Made by a program: the position numbers and the translations under genes. Positions 9,909 to 18,967 of a DNA stretch of 24,128 nt are shown here, in pieces. Each line of letters begins with the position of its first letter. Within the stretch, counting starts at the first letter, position 1. The DNA is from Nemertoderma westbladi. Its lineage: Eukaryota > Xenacoelomorpha > Nemertodermatida > Nemertodermatidae. The stretch spans positions 1 through 24,128 of the forward strand of contig JAUCBJ010003162.1 of NCBI GenBank assembly GCA_032718475.1, in the 5' to 3' direction. The notes under the pieces were generated by a model, which was given only the letters and a program-made list of their open reading frames with translations, ran no database searches and was not told the DNA's origin.

Positions 9909-10260
9909 GCAATAGATCACTTGGCCAATAGGAAACTTACCCAATAGATCACTTACCCAATAGGTCACTTGCCCAATAGGTGACTTACCCAATAGGTAAC
10001 TTGCCCAATAGGTCACTTTCCCAATAGATCACTTGCCCAATAGGTAACTTGCCTAATGGGTCACTTTCCCAATAGGTAACTTTCCCAATAGGTCACTTAC
10101 CCAATAGATCACATACCCAATAGGTAACTTGCCCAATAGGTTACTTTCCTAATAGGTCACTTACCCAATAGATCACTTACCCAATAGATCACTTGCCCAA
10201 TAGGTAACTTGACCAATGGGTCACTTTCCCATTAGGTAACTTGGCCAATAGGTCACAACA
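9909..10260. repeat. 16-bp minisatellite, 22 units
   Basis: The unit is CCAATAGGTCACTTGC with frequent variants: GGTAAC or GATCAC for GGTCAC, and TTAC, TTTC or TTGC at the end. All 22 units keep the 16-base length (352 bases in total). A period of 16 is not a multiple of three, so it does not encode a repeat protein. Its right edge abuts the end of the Gag-like frame at about 10262. Confidence 0.93.
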
Positions 10261-10261
10261 T

Positions 10262-11033
10262 TTGTATCCGGGATTGTAGCATTTCTTGTATTGCCCTTCA
10301 TGTATTGTGCGTAGATTCATATCTAGCGGTTTAGCATTTTGGTTGTTTGGACTCGGCCTACTGGAGGTATTGGGTTTGTATTTGTTTGTGTTATTGTTTT
10401 GTTTCTGTCCCTGCCACGGTGTGGCCCTACTCCCAGCTCCTTGTGGACTACAAGTCCCCTGCGTGGCCACATGCGGTAGTGACTGTCTCATTTTCGGAAA
10501 TGCATCCGCCGAACTATGTTCCGGTTTAGGTCGGCTGCATTCCGCTTTCGGTACCTTACCGAGACTGTCCTCACTATAGACTGGATCCGTTATTAACTCC
10601 TCTTCATAGTTAAGGAAGTTTGACATCTCCTCCAGCTCTAGCTCCACAGTTTTCTTCTCTCGGGTGGAGAAAGCGATCTTTCTCCACTTGTTTCTCAGCC
10701 ATATCGGTAGTGCCTGCGCTATTGTAGTGATGTTCTAGTCTCGTCTTCTAGTCTCGTATTCTAGTCTTCAGCACGTCGATGAGTGTTGCCATTCCCATTG
10801 CTTGTACTTCCAGCACGCTCGATGGTACGGATACAGACTCCCTTGCTGTTGGGTGTGGTTCACCCATCAGGCTCGTCGACTTTCCCTGCGTGGGATATAT
10901 CATTGGGGGTAACGGTCCCCTCCATATCTCTGTGTCGCACGATTTATTTGGATCTGAGGGGTTTGGGGTTATTGTTTTTGGTTGCGTGTATTGCTGATAC
11001 TGTAATGGGGGAATGTCACCCTGCCCCCCCCCC
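10262..11033 (-). pseudogene. Gag-like retrotransposon protein, C-terminal part, frameshifted
   Basis: The frame from about 11023 to 10748 opens GDIPPLQYQQYTQP and is Pro, Ser and Thr rich. A different frame then carries LPIWLRNKWRK (about 10684-10716), followed by an acidic stretch with NFLNYEEELITDPVY. This resembles the end of BEL/Pao-type Gag, where a Leu-Pro plus Lys-Trp region precedes a segment ending in DPV. A basic, Asn/Gln/Pro-rich tail follows, with a possible remnant of a Cys/His knuckle near 10275-10300 before the minisatellite cuts it off. The two frames differ by one base, at a 13-bp triplication (10733-10771). The family call is tentative. The N-terminal part lies beyond the hAT-like insertion. 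Confidence 0.45.
10733..10771. repeat. 13-bp tandem triplication inside the Gag-like frame
   Basis: There are three adjacent copies of TTCTAGTCTCGTM (plus strand; the last is diverged). Thirteen is not a multiple of three, so gain of a copy shifts the reading frame. The Gag-like frame does change by one base at this place. Confidence 0.8.
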
Positions 11034-11039
11034 CCCCCC
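11024..11039 (+). repeat. Poly-C tract, 16 bases
   Basis: This run contributes the C-rich left target duplication of the adjoining hAT-like element. Confidence 0.85.
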
Positions 11040-11041
11040 AC

Positions 11042-11949
11042 TAGCGTTAGACTGGAGCCAGATTTTTGCCGGAGCCGGAACCAGACCGGGTAAATTCCAA
11101 AAGTACCGGAGCCGGAACCGGAGCCAGAGCAGGTAGGTAAAATTAAAAAAAAATATATTGAGGCCTGGTATGACTGTATGCTGTATACTGGTACCACTGC
11201 TGCGCTGCACTGTCAGACTGTACTAGGCCTATAATACGACCTGGCATGTTGCAGTTAGTCCACTACACAGCTACATTTAGTGAGCCAACTTCTCCACTTT
11301 CTGACTTTGTTTAGGCCTATACTTTATACTCATAAACCAGTACTGCAGTACATTACGGTCTGACGGTAGTCGGGTAGTTTTATTACATATTAAATCTAAC
11401 AAAACAACAGATCAACGATGCAATAGAAGAATGGTTGATAGCATCAACTCAGTCTGCCAGTAGATCTGTAGATGTAGACACTGTCTACATCACTACATCT
11501 ACCTGTCTACAGATCTAGACAGGTAGAGGTATAGGTACTAGTACTAATACTACTGTACTCTGGCTAGTGACAGCGACAGGCAGACAGGCTAGACAGAGTC
11601 AGAGAGTGAGTAGGTAGTACAGTACTGTAGGTACTAGTGTAAGTGTACTGACTGGCCTGTCTTTGTAGCCTCAGCCTGGCTGCCTGGCACCTGGTAGGCC
11701 AGTACAACAGTAGGCAGTGTAGCTGTCTGGCTGTACTATGATGGACTAGACTAGACTGCTAGATGACTGTGACTGTGGACAACTGATTGTGCATTGTACA
11801 TCTGTACATTGTGTGTCTCTGTCTGTCTTTTACAGTTTTATACTGGAGCTCCGGTCCTCCGGTCATATTTTAGCCGGAGCCAGACCGGAACCGGAGCACC
11901 ATTTTCAGGGCCGGATCCGGACCGGAGCCGGAGCTCCGGTCTAACACTA
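11042..11949. mobile_element. Non-autonomous hAT-like DNA transposon, 908 bp
   Basis: The ends are inverted repeats: TAGCGTTAGACTGGAGC at 11042-11058 and its complement-type partner GCTCCGGTCTAACACTA at 11933-11949, 15 of 17 positions matching. Both outer flanks are CCCCCCAC (11034-11041 and 11950-11957), a perfect 8-bp duplication, which is the hAT hallmark. Just inside each end are clusters of CCGGAGC/CCGGAAC motifs in both orientations, like the subterminal binding sites of hAT transposases. The interior has no transposase frame, only short inverted repeats such as GATGTAGACA/TGTCTACATC near 11470-11490. It splits the minus-strand Gag-like pseudogene. The C-rich flank makes the duplication slightly less decisive than a mixed sequence would. 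Confidence 0.82.
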
Positions 11950-11957
11950 CCCCCCAC

Positions 11958-12378
11958 CCACCGATGTTATGTTTGGTACTGGGGTTGATATTATCATGTT
12001 GGGGCCCACACACCTATCCGCAATAACACCCCCCCCCCCCCCCCTTCCCCTGGGTATATATTGTATCCCTGCATGTTATAGTCATACTGGTGTGCAGGTA
12101 CCGGTATAGGCCTATCTTCTTCTTGCCTACTGACCAGTATGTATGCCATGACCTCTGGGTTTAATCCCATCATTCGCGCTATCCTATCGCCTATACTATC
12201 TCTCCCAGCATGGCCTATAGTGTGTTCAGTAAGGCCTACAGTATGTCCGGCAGTCTGCATGTGTCCTTCCAGACCGAAATTTAATCTTCTCGAGTATTCC
12301 GAGAAGTCCTCCCCGTGACTACCATATTCTCGATCGGCAGCTACTGCTGAGCTAAGGCTGGACGCGTGTATGTTTGGC
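11958..12378 (-). pseudogene. Gag-like retrotransposon protein, N-terminal part
   Basis: A minus-strand frame is open from about 12378 to 11994. It runs through a charged, Tyr/Arg-rich region, a Gly/His/Thr-rich stretch (HTVGLTEHTIGHAGRDS) and IARMMGLNPEVMAYILVSR. A 16-base G-run (C on the plus strand, 12029-12044) then makes the frame ambiguous, and open sequence continues to the hAT-like element at 11949. The same strand and similar composition on the far side of the insertion suggest one former gene. I do not recognise a catalytic domain. The start is not visible because the dispersed repeat at 12378 replaces the upstream sequence. Confidence 0.4.
12029..12044 (+). repeat. Poly-C tract, 16 bases
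   Basis: This C-run lies in the Gag-like pseudogene, where slippage would change the frame. Confidence 0.85.
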
Positions 12379-12800
12379 CGAAGGCCGATGAAAACTATAT
12401 AGTTTGTTTGTCAGTATTGATAATAACAGCAATTGATAATAGCACAGTCTGAATATAATAATATGCAATACAAACAGTAACAGTAACGACAACGGTCAAA
12501 AACTATTCCGGTCTCACAACCATAAGGAAATCAACTAACCAATAATCAGTAATTACAACGGTTATATCATTGACACATATTGCTTTTAGCCCTACACTAC
12601 TGGGCGGCCTTAATATCCAATGGATGCGCTCTTGTCCTTCCCCATGTACTTTCCTGCCTGCTATTGGCTTATATACTAATTGTCACTTCGCCACTCCCTG
12701 TTGGCGTTACCCCTTGGTGCTAGCCTCACCAGCTTGTTTCTCCCTCTGAGGTGGTTTGACCTCTCACCTCTCTCTGTGGCTTACGGCGTGTATCCCCCCC
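12378..12800 (+). repeat. Dispersed repeat R, copy 1 (plus, head missing)
   Basis: This matches the minus strand of 12860-13335 over most of its length. Shared landmarks in order are AAGGCCG, GATAATAGCACAGTC (as ATAATAGCACAGTC in the partner), GCGGCCT followed by CCAAT and ATGCG, CACTCCCTG, and GGTTT with GACCTCTCA. Similarity by eye is about 70-75 percent. The left end coincides with the edge of the Gag-like frame, so this copy probably inserted there or was truncated there. The tRNA-like head seen in copy 2 is absent. Confidence 0.6.
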
Positions 12801-12820
12801 CACCCCCAGTTGGTTATGAG

Positions 12821-12846
12821 GTGAGATTATTCATTGGTAATCTCAC
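12821..12846. repeat. 9-bp hairpin at the centre of the inverted R pair
   Basis: GTGAGATTA (12821-12829) and TAATCTCAC (12838-12846) are perfect complements around an 8-base loop. It lies between the two inverted copies of repeat R. Confidence 0.6.
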
Positions 12847-12859
12847 ATCGCCAACTATA

Positions 12860-13384
12860 TTGGTAAAATGCCACTAGTCCCATTTTCGGTGGGTAATGCA
12901 TGGAATTGAATCCGCTTACACATCGCCAGCCACAAAGAAAGTTGAGAGGTCATAAACCATCTCAAAGGGACTAGCAGGGCTAGCACGTGGGGATAGTGGC
13001 AGCAGGGAGTGTCGAGATGGAAATAAATTAGGTTAACCAATGATGGGAGGGAAAAACAGGTGATTGGAACGCATCTATTGGCCAGGCCGCTCAGTACAGT
13101 AGGAGTAACTAATATGTGTTTTTAACCGTCGTCATTACTGTGCTATTATATTCTGACTGTGCTATTATTATGTTCTGACATTATAACAACTGACACTAAA
13201 ACTCATTTATTCCAACGGCCTTGACATTCAGATTACAGCCTTTCAGCAGCTTACAGACGCGGCAATGCGTATAGCCCAAACACACACTGGTCGGGGTTCA
13301 AACCGCCAACTCAATTGGATCCCGTCACACCCCTTTCTGATCAATTTAGCTGAAGATATTACTTCGATTATGGCTTCCGACGCC
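12860..13384 (-). repeat. Dispersed repeat R, copy 2, possible tRNA-derived SINE
   Basis: On the minus strand this copy begins near 13384 with an A-box-like CAGCTAAATTGATCAG (13337-13352) and then GGTTTGAACCC (13294-13304), close to the B-box consensus. The body continues through the landmarks shared with copy 1 and with 17065-17735. The copies here face each other tail to tail. A SINE of about 500 bp is a plausible reading; no clear tail or target duplication was seen. Confidence 0.5.
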
Positions 13385-13385
13385 A

Positions 13386-13411
13386 CCCCCCCCCCCCCCC
13401 CCCCCCCCCCC
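13386..13411 (+). repeat. Poly-C tract, 26 bases
   Basis: Adjoins the head end of repeat R copy 2. Confidence 0.9.
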
Positions 13412-15165
13412 ACCCACCTACACATACACATACGTTATGTGAACGCACCTTGACATATAAACTAAAACTACACGTTCGTGTGGCCATCGTGCAGGACAAG
13501 GGTCAGTTATTAGATACAGATTAAAATTGGGGAATTCTATCCCAAAATCGGTACTTAAGAAATTTAAATAAATAATTAAGAAAATTTAAGTAAAACCTAT
13601 ATTTAATAAGAAACATAACATAATAATAAGAAACACGCAATGTAAAGTTAACGTTCATTATTGAATATGTCAGTTTATATATAATTTCGTCCATCTGGTG
13701 ATTATTTTAACATTTGATATTGGCTAATTAAGGTATTTGACTGGTAACATCGGCATGTTTTCGGCATGTAGTTCTATATAATATTGATGTAGCTATTTCA
13801 ATATCGACTTTTAGCTATTTACATTATGCTGTACATTATACTGAAAAGTGCTGATATAGGTCTCACAGGTCCCTTCCTACAAGTCGTGTGAACTTCTAGT
13901 TCCCATAATGATCCCTGATCAATTTGAGGAAATTACATGGAATTTGGTGTTCTCTTGATCGATCATCTCTATAGAATCTAAAAAAACAACAGAGGTGTAT
14001 CTAGCTGGTGATATCTTGTATATTTTCACTACCTCTGATCGTTTTTTGTAGAGCAAGTAAGAACCCAGTCTGATGCACTTAAACGGTAATGGTGCTTGTG
14101 TACCTTCGAAAGAAGGCCATTTGAGTGAATCTCTTATATTCCCTAATCCCCAAAACTGTCTCGATTTGCTTAATAATTCGCTCTCTTTATCGATAATTTA
14201 TCATCTATAATATTTCACTAATATAAACAGTCCCGCGAGGGTGTGGCAGCACAATACAATAAGTAAATGTCTAACTAGTTATTTACGTACGTGGGCTCAA
14301 GTCTGGAATGTATTTCCCTTTAAGAGAAACTATATTTTTACTATGTTTGTTTATATTATTACTATCACTACGGTATTCAATTTATGACAATGCTGAATCG
14401 TGATACTATTGATATTGAAAGCTTCGCTTGTATTACTGGTTGGAGTTATCGCCATACTGTATACGGTAATTATTTAGTGGATTAGGGGTAAGCCAGACGA
14501 CACATATAAGTCTGACACTATGTCCAGATTCTCAATAATGTTCACTTATTGGGACCTACCTGCGTTTGGTGTCTAGAAAATGGCTTTAGTCTCGATGGAA
14601 CGGCGATGTTATATTAATTAATCAAGTAACACAATATCCAGAAGCAAACAAATTGAATTAACTGGTAGAATATCAAATAAACAAATAAAATTATAATAAT
14701 AATTATATTAAACAAACTCAACGAATGATTGAATGAAATGAAAGTAATAATTTCCAGTCATTAAAGATTGACCTGGGAGTTCTTACTTCTTCCATATGTA
14801 AAGGTGATTCTACAAAACATTTAACGGTAATGTGAAAGAGAGTGAGAGTGAGTTGATGCATACTAACAATGCTTTATATGGGCCTACAGCCGTACACCAT
14901 AACACCGCCTAGACTTACAAATCAGAAATTCGTGGTGGTTTAGCTGTGTATTTGTAACGATATTAGGTGGCGTTCAAGTCAATTAACAAAGATTTAAAAA
15001 TATAAGGCTTTAAACCTAAATCGAGCAAAATAAGTAAACTAAGACCGCAAAGAACATTTCTGCGTCAACAGAAAAACCAACCAATTATTATTAATTATTG
15101 AATTACTAATAGGGTAATACTTAATTAATTCCACATCTAATATTCATCAATTCAATTTCTATCAG
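13412..15165. other. Non-coding DNA upstream of the semaphorin exon, presumably intron
   Basis: No frame here resembles a semaphorin blade or any other protein. The sequence is AT-rich with no strong repeats. It ends in a pyrimidine-containing tract and CAG (TTTCTATCAG, 15156-15165), a good splice acceptor. Small exons could have escaped notice. Confidence 0.55.
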
Positions 15166-16051
15166 GTTCGCGCAAGCATACCCATTAATGGCTTCACCGA
15201 TTAAACACGAAGGTACAGCGTTACGACTAGATATCTATGGTTACCACGGCAACGTCATTGCCGTTGACAAGGTCGTTCGCCATTCCAGTCCCTGGTCTTT
15301 GCTATTTGTTGGAACGACTGATGGATGGATAATTAAGTTTGTCTCAAGTTTCAATAACACGGGTTATCACATCGTAATGGAGCGGCAAGTATTCAACCAA
15401 ACGAACCAAGCTATAAGAAAGGTTAAGTTATTAAATGACGATGTGTTTATCTTAACAGTTAGAGAGTTTGCAAAGGTGTCGCGCTACAATTGTAAAGAGA
15501 TGAAGAATTGCGAAGATTGTGTTAATTTACGGGATCCAGAATGTGCCTGGAATGTAGATAATGAAGTTTGTGAGCACTGCAAAGATGACGCGGATTGTGG
15601 ATTACAGGATATTGAAGAAAAGAATGGTGATAAATTATGCCCCTCCTTAACTGCAACGAATACCCCGACAATAACGCAATCATCAACACAAGCAATAACT
15701 TCAACTACAAATAACATGCTGCTTCCCTGGCTCGTCGTGAGTGGGATTGTTGGTCTCGTGTTTCTGTTTGGCTGCTTCATTGGTTTTATGATCCAACGCT
15801 ATCAATTGGGGAGATACAATCAGGGCGATGTCACAAATCTGACGAGGGACGCTTCAACTCAAAAGGGCTCTGTTGAGTCAATGGAGGTTAATAGTCCAAG
15901 AACAACGTCATCACCAACGTTAGATGTTGATATGGTTGCGATTCAGCCTCCCGATACCAACGCTGTTACTGCCATAGAGGTTGAACCAAATCAATATCAA
16001 AAGGATGATAAACCCAACCCACCGTTTTCGGCACACAGTTCAACCAATTGA
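15166..16051 (+). CDS. Semaphorin-like transmembrane protein, terminal exon (end of sema domain, PSI, TM, cytoplasmic tail)
   Basis: The exon follows an acceptor CAG at 15163-15165; the frame is open through the junction, so the Met at 15188 is internal, not a start. Counting from that Met, residues 11-90 match the last part of a sema beta-propeller, with LLFVGTTDGWIIKFV as a typical blade. Residues 100-152 form a PSI domain: eight Cys (102, 108, 111, 119, 128, 131, 137, 151) and RDPECAW, close to the family RDPYCAW. A Thr/Ser-rich stalk follows, then one hydrophobic segment (178-202) and an 85-residue cytoplasmic tail without a GAP domain, which argues against plexin. No Ig or thrombospondin repeats are present, suggesting a class 1/6-like layout. 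Two N-glycosylation sequons lie at 56 and 70. Semaphorins signal through plexins in cell guidance. Earlier exons are not visible in the window. Confidence 0.88.
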
Positions 16052-16086
16052 GTTGATTGCATGGATGATGAATATACAGTATATGG

Positions 16087-16096
16087 AATAAATAAA
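16087..16096 (+). promoter_or_regulatory. Overlapping polyadenylation signals
   Basis: Two overlapping AATAAA hexamers (16087-16092 and 16091-16096) lie about 36 bases after the semaphorin stop. The position implies a very short 3' UTR; a later site is possible. Confidence 0.6.
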
Positions 16097-16384
16097 TCCG
16101 CCTGCTTCCCATACCGCATGTAATTATCACTATCATATCTGTTGTATCAACAATCATATCTACAGCAATCATGTGAGAACTAAGGAGTAACTGTACTTTC
16201 CAAAATTATGGTAAGGAAGTTTGATGGTTTCGAGGGGGTTGCTTATTTTCTTCAGACTCATTTCTGTATTATTGGTTTGGAATGAAACAAAATTTACTTT
16301 CATGTAAATATATAGCAACAAAAAAATATGTGTCTACTCTTTACAATGGGAACTCTAGTAGTTAGCTAATGGATGGAAGGATGC
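16097..16384. other. Short intergenic stretch before the piggyBac-like element
   Basis: No gene seen. The last bases (GGAAGGATGC) are the start of a tandem-repeat unit that continues beyond the transposon at 18217. Confidence 0.5.
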
Positions 16385-16388
16385 TTAA
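16385..16388. repeat. TTAA target duplication, left
   Basis: Abuts the CCCTG end of the piggyBac-like element. Related uninterrupted units read CTAA at this place. Confidence 0.8.
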
Positions 16389-16649
16389 CCCTGTTTGGCC
16401 CGGGGGGGGTCATTTTAGAAATTTTTTTGTAAATCATGTATATCTTTGAGTCAGGTTTGTTGGGAAAACCGAAATTTTGTGACTTTTCCTAAAATTTAAT
16501 AGGCTATCCAACAGCGAAAACGCCATTTCCATGGCTATGTTAGTTGTCGTGCTGAGGTCCCTTTCTGGCACCCATCTCCAGTATGTTTCGAGCTAACCTT
16601 TTCAAAAATTTTTATGGTTTACTATAATACATTTATTTGCAGTATACAG

Positions 16650-17060
16650 TATAGCGGTTTTTTGGATACTGATCACGATTATATAATTCAAATATAACAT
16701 TCGAGAAAATTGTTGGTAATTTTGAATGTGCCCCCTGGGGCACGAGAAAACAAGTAGTGCAAATATGATAATCAATAATCACCACAAAATCATATTGATT
16801 TTATGACCATATAGGTTTTTTGGGATACTGATATTGTACGAATATGACACTGAAATATATCGTACATTTTTTATTAGGGCATTTTTGGATATGTCATGTC
16901 AATGTGCGGCACGAAAACAGTAGCACAAATTTGATAATCATAAATCATCACCAAATCATCCTGATTTTTAGACATTATGGTTTCTTCTGGCACGCTGATA
17001 ACGAATATGACACTCAAAAATATCGTATAATATCAAACCAAATTTGATTTTTGCCATTAC
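16650..17060. repeat. Degenerate satellite, left block inside the piggyBac-like element
   Basis: Landmarks recur at about 160-bp spacing: GGTTTTTTGGATACTGAT (16656), GGTTTTTTGGGATACTGAT (16814) and a diverged GGTTTCTTCTGGC (16979), with GAATATGACACT and TAATCATAAATCATCACC-like words between. The right block (17690-18120) appears to be the same array after the repeat R insertion. Confidence 0.55.
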
Positions 17061-17064
17061 AAAT

Positions 17065-17735
17065 TGTTAGCAGATCCAATCCGCTGCACCACCCAACGGA
17101 AAATGGGGAAAATCGTGATTTACAAATTACGATTAGATTTGCAATATTGCCCAACGCAATATTGCATACCAGAGGGAACAGGGCAATATAAACTGCCAGC
17201 TGGGGAGAGATACCAATACATCTCAGGGGGAAGCCAGCACATGGCAGGGAGTGTCTAAGGGAAGTAAACCAACCAATAGTCTCAACACCATCAATTAGCG
17301 CGTGTCTATTGGTAGGTCAGTACAGTAAGCAATACTGTACAGTACGTGTAATTTTCCATGCGATGTCTATATAACTGTTACTCAGTGTTAGTTATGATTC
17401 AGTTGGCTAATATTCAGAGTAGAAAAGAGTTTAAACCGTCGTCGTTACTGCTGTCATTGTGCAATACTGATTGTGCTATATTACCGGTACTCATACATCT
17501 GAGATTATCAACAACAATAACCAAACTCTATCATTGTTGCACCGGCCTTAACAGCCTTTCAGTGATTAAGCGGACGCGGCGACACGTATTCCCAATACAA
17601 CTGGAAACACACACTGGTCGGGATCCCTCGCCAACTCGGATCCCATCACACATATTGCATGCTAACTTGTCTTTTTCATCCCACCGGACAAGCACCAAAA
17701 ACGATAGTTGCGTTAGGACCACGAATGATTTTTAA
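17065..17735 (-). repeat. Dispersed repeat R, copy 3
   Basis: The minus strand shares with copy 2 the head region (GATGGGATCC, then GACCAGTGTGTGTTT), CCGCGTCCG, a body including AACGACGACGGTTTAAA, and CACTCCCTG. The region beyond (17065-17200) has two GCAATATTGC palindromes. It interrupts the satellite of the piggyBac-like element. The boundaries are approximate. Confidence 0.5.
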
Positions 17736-18120
17736 CGAGATGTATCGTAATCAGCGACCTTGAAAACCAGTAAAAAAAAGCTTCAGAATTACCAAACCAA
17801 ATGGAAAATTTAACAGATTATAATTTTGTGCTACTTGTATTTTTCGTTCTGGGGTACCAGAATTGCAGCAAAATTGGGTTTGCATTACCAAAAAAAATTT
17901 ATAACTACCGGTAGTGTCATCATGACCAGCGACCTCGAAAACCCGTATATGTTCACAATTATCAAACCAAACACAAAATGTATTGGTTTGAGATTTTTTA
18001 CTAGTACTTTTCGTCTTGATGGTCCAAATTTGCACCAATAATGATGGTTGCATTACCAGAAAATATTTTTAACAAGTTTTATCGTAATCAGCGAACTCTA
18101 AAACCATTATATCATCAAAA
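17690..18120. repeat. Degenerate satellite, right block inside the piggyBac-like element
   Basis: The word CAGCGACCT or CAGCGAACT recurs at about 17752, 17927 and 18088, each preceded by a TTGCATTACC-like motif and an A/T run. The period is 161-175 bp. Long overlapping frames here are chance. Confidence 0.55.
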
Positions 18121-18216
18121 TTTTAATTTTTGAACCTAGATATCTAGAAAATTTCTAAAATGACCCTCCCACCACCCGGGCCAATTACGTTGTAAAATAG
18201 CCCGAGCCAGATAGGG

Positions 18217-18220
18217 TTAA
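18217..18220. repeat. TTAA target duplication, right
   Basis: Abuts the GATAGGG end of the element and is followed by AACGCGAATT, the continuation of the interrupted tandem-repeat unit. Confidence 0.8.
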
Positions 18221-18710
18221 AACGCGAATTTCGGGCAATTACATAATCGAATTTAAATTAGTATTTGGAATGGTGCTACTTCCCGACAGTTACGCCTCTA
18301 CAGCTCATTCTGTAACATTATACCATATAAAACATTATTTTTCTATATATGGAAGGATGCCTAAAACATGAATCACAGTAGGGCATATCATCGAATTTAT
18401 TCTTGTATTTGGAATGGATCTGGGATCGCGGGCTGATGAATTTATTCTTGTATTTGGAATCGATCTGGGATCACGGGCTGATGAATTTATGCTTGTATTT
18501 GGAATGTATCTGAGATCGCGGGCTGATGAATTTATGCCTCACTAGTCTCCGCGATACAGCTATACTTCTACAGATCATTATATCATTATAATACCTTTAA
18601 CATTATTTAGGTATATGGAAGGATGCCTAAAACGCGAATTAGGGCATTAACATCATCGTATTTAATTTTATATTTGGAACATCTACAGCTGTAACATTAC
18701 GGTAACATTA
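18221..18710. repeat. Local tandem repeat interrupted by the piggyBac-like element
   Basis: Units carry GGAAGGATGC(C/T)TAAAAC, then CGAATT, GGGCA, ATCGAATTTA and TATTTGGAA. They start at 18351 and 18617. A third unit is split: its start is at 16376-16388 and its remainder begins at 18217. Between units lies a shared CTACAG...CATTAT region. Confidence 0.7.
18393..18536. repeat. 45-bp tandem repeat, 3.2 units
   Basis: Units begin at 18393, 18438 and 18483, with a partial at 18528. Each starts GAATTTAT(T/G)CTTGTATTTGG and ends GCGGGCTGAT or CACGGGCTGAT. It is an internal expansion of the larger local repeat. Confidence 0.92.
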
Positions 18711-18967
18711 AAATTAAACAACATAATTATTATTATTTGTTTGTTTGTAATTAATTATTACCGGTTGAGAAATAAAAATAATTGGATTAAACCAAATTAG
18801 TGATGATGAGACGACGTACATTCTGTACGTTTTTTAACATAAGTTTTTTGTTTTTCTGATACTGAATCGATTTTTCTGATCGAAAAGTAATGCAAATTTA
18901 AACCTCTAGGTGAGTTACAATCTCTACAATCCGGCGAACCTCGAACTTAAATATTGAGTTAACTTTA
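18711..18967. other. AT-rich spacer before the 33-bp minisatellite
   Basis: No gene seen. It includes GATGAGACGACGTACATT followed by a partly complementary CTGTACGT, a weak hairpin near 18812-18830. Confidence 0.45.

Larger units (their letters stand above)
16389..18216. mobile_element. piggyBac-like non-autonomous DNA transposon, 1828 bp
   Basis: The left end CCCTGTTTGGCCCGGG (16389-16404) and the right end, read on the minus strand, CCCTATCTGGCTCGGG (18201-18216) match in 13 of 16 positions. Both are flanked by TTAA (16385-16388 and 18217-18220), the piggyBac target duplication. A second inverted match, GGGTCATTTTAGAAATTTT, lies inside each end. The host sequences on either side, taken together, match intact repeat units at 18351 and 18617, so the boundaries are well supported. 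There is no transposase frame. The interior holds degenerate satellite units of about 160-175 bp and a copy of repeat R. Confidence 0.85.

Noticed and set aside
9909-10260. CRISPR-like array of short regular repeats
   Set aside because: Units of 16 bases follow each other directly without unique spacers, and the setting is a eukaryotic genome.
10286-10579. Plus-strand frames opposite the Gag-like pseudogene
   Set aside because: Their Cys/Leu/Phe-rich composition is the shadow of the Lys/Asn/Pro-rich minus-strand frame.
13243-13453. Frames through the poly-C/poly-G tract with Pro or Gly runs
   Set aside because: These are artefacts of translating the homopolymer; the flanking residues come from repeat R. 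The same applies to frames at 6611-6859 and 23497-23854.
15166-16051. Plexin rather than semaphorin
   Set aside because: There is one PSI, no IPT domains, and only about 85 cytoplasmic residues; plexins have several PSI/IPT repeats and a long GAP domain.
17358-17735. 125-residue plus-strand frame
   Set aside because: It lies wholly within repeat R copy 3 and is not conserved as a frame in copy 2.
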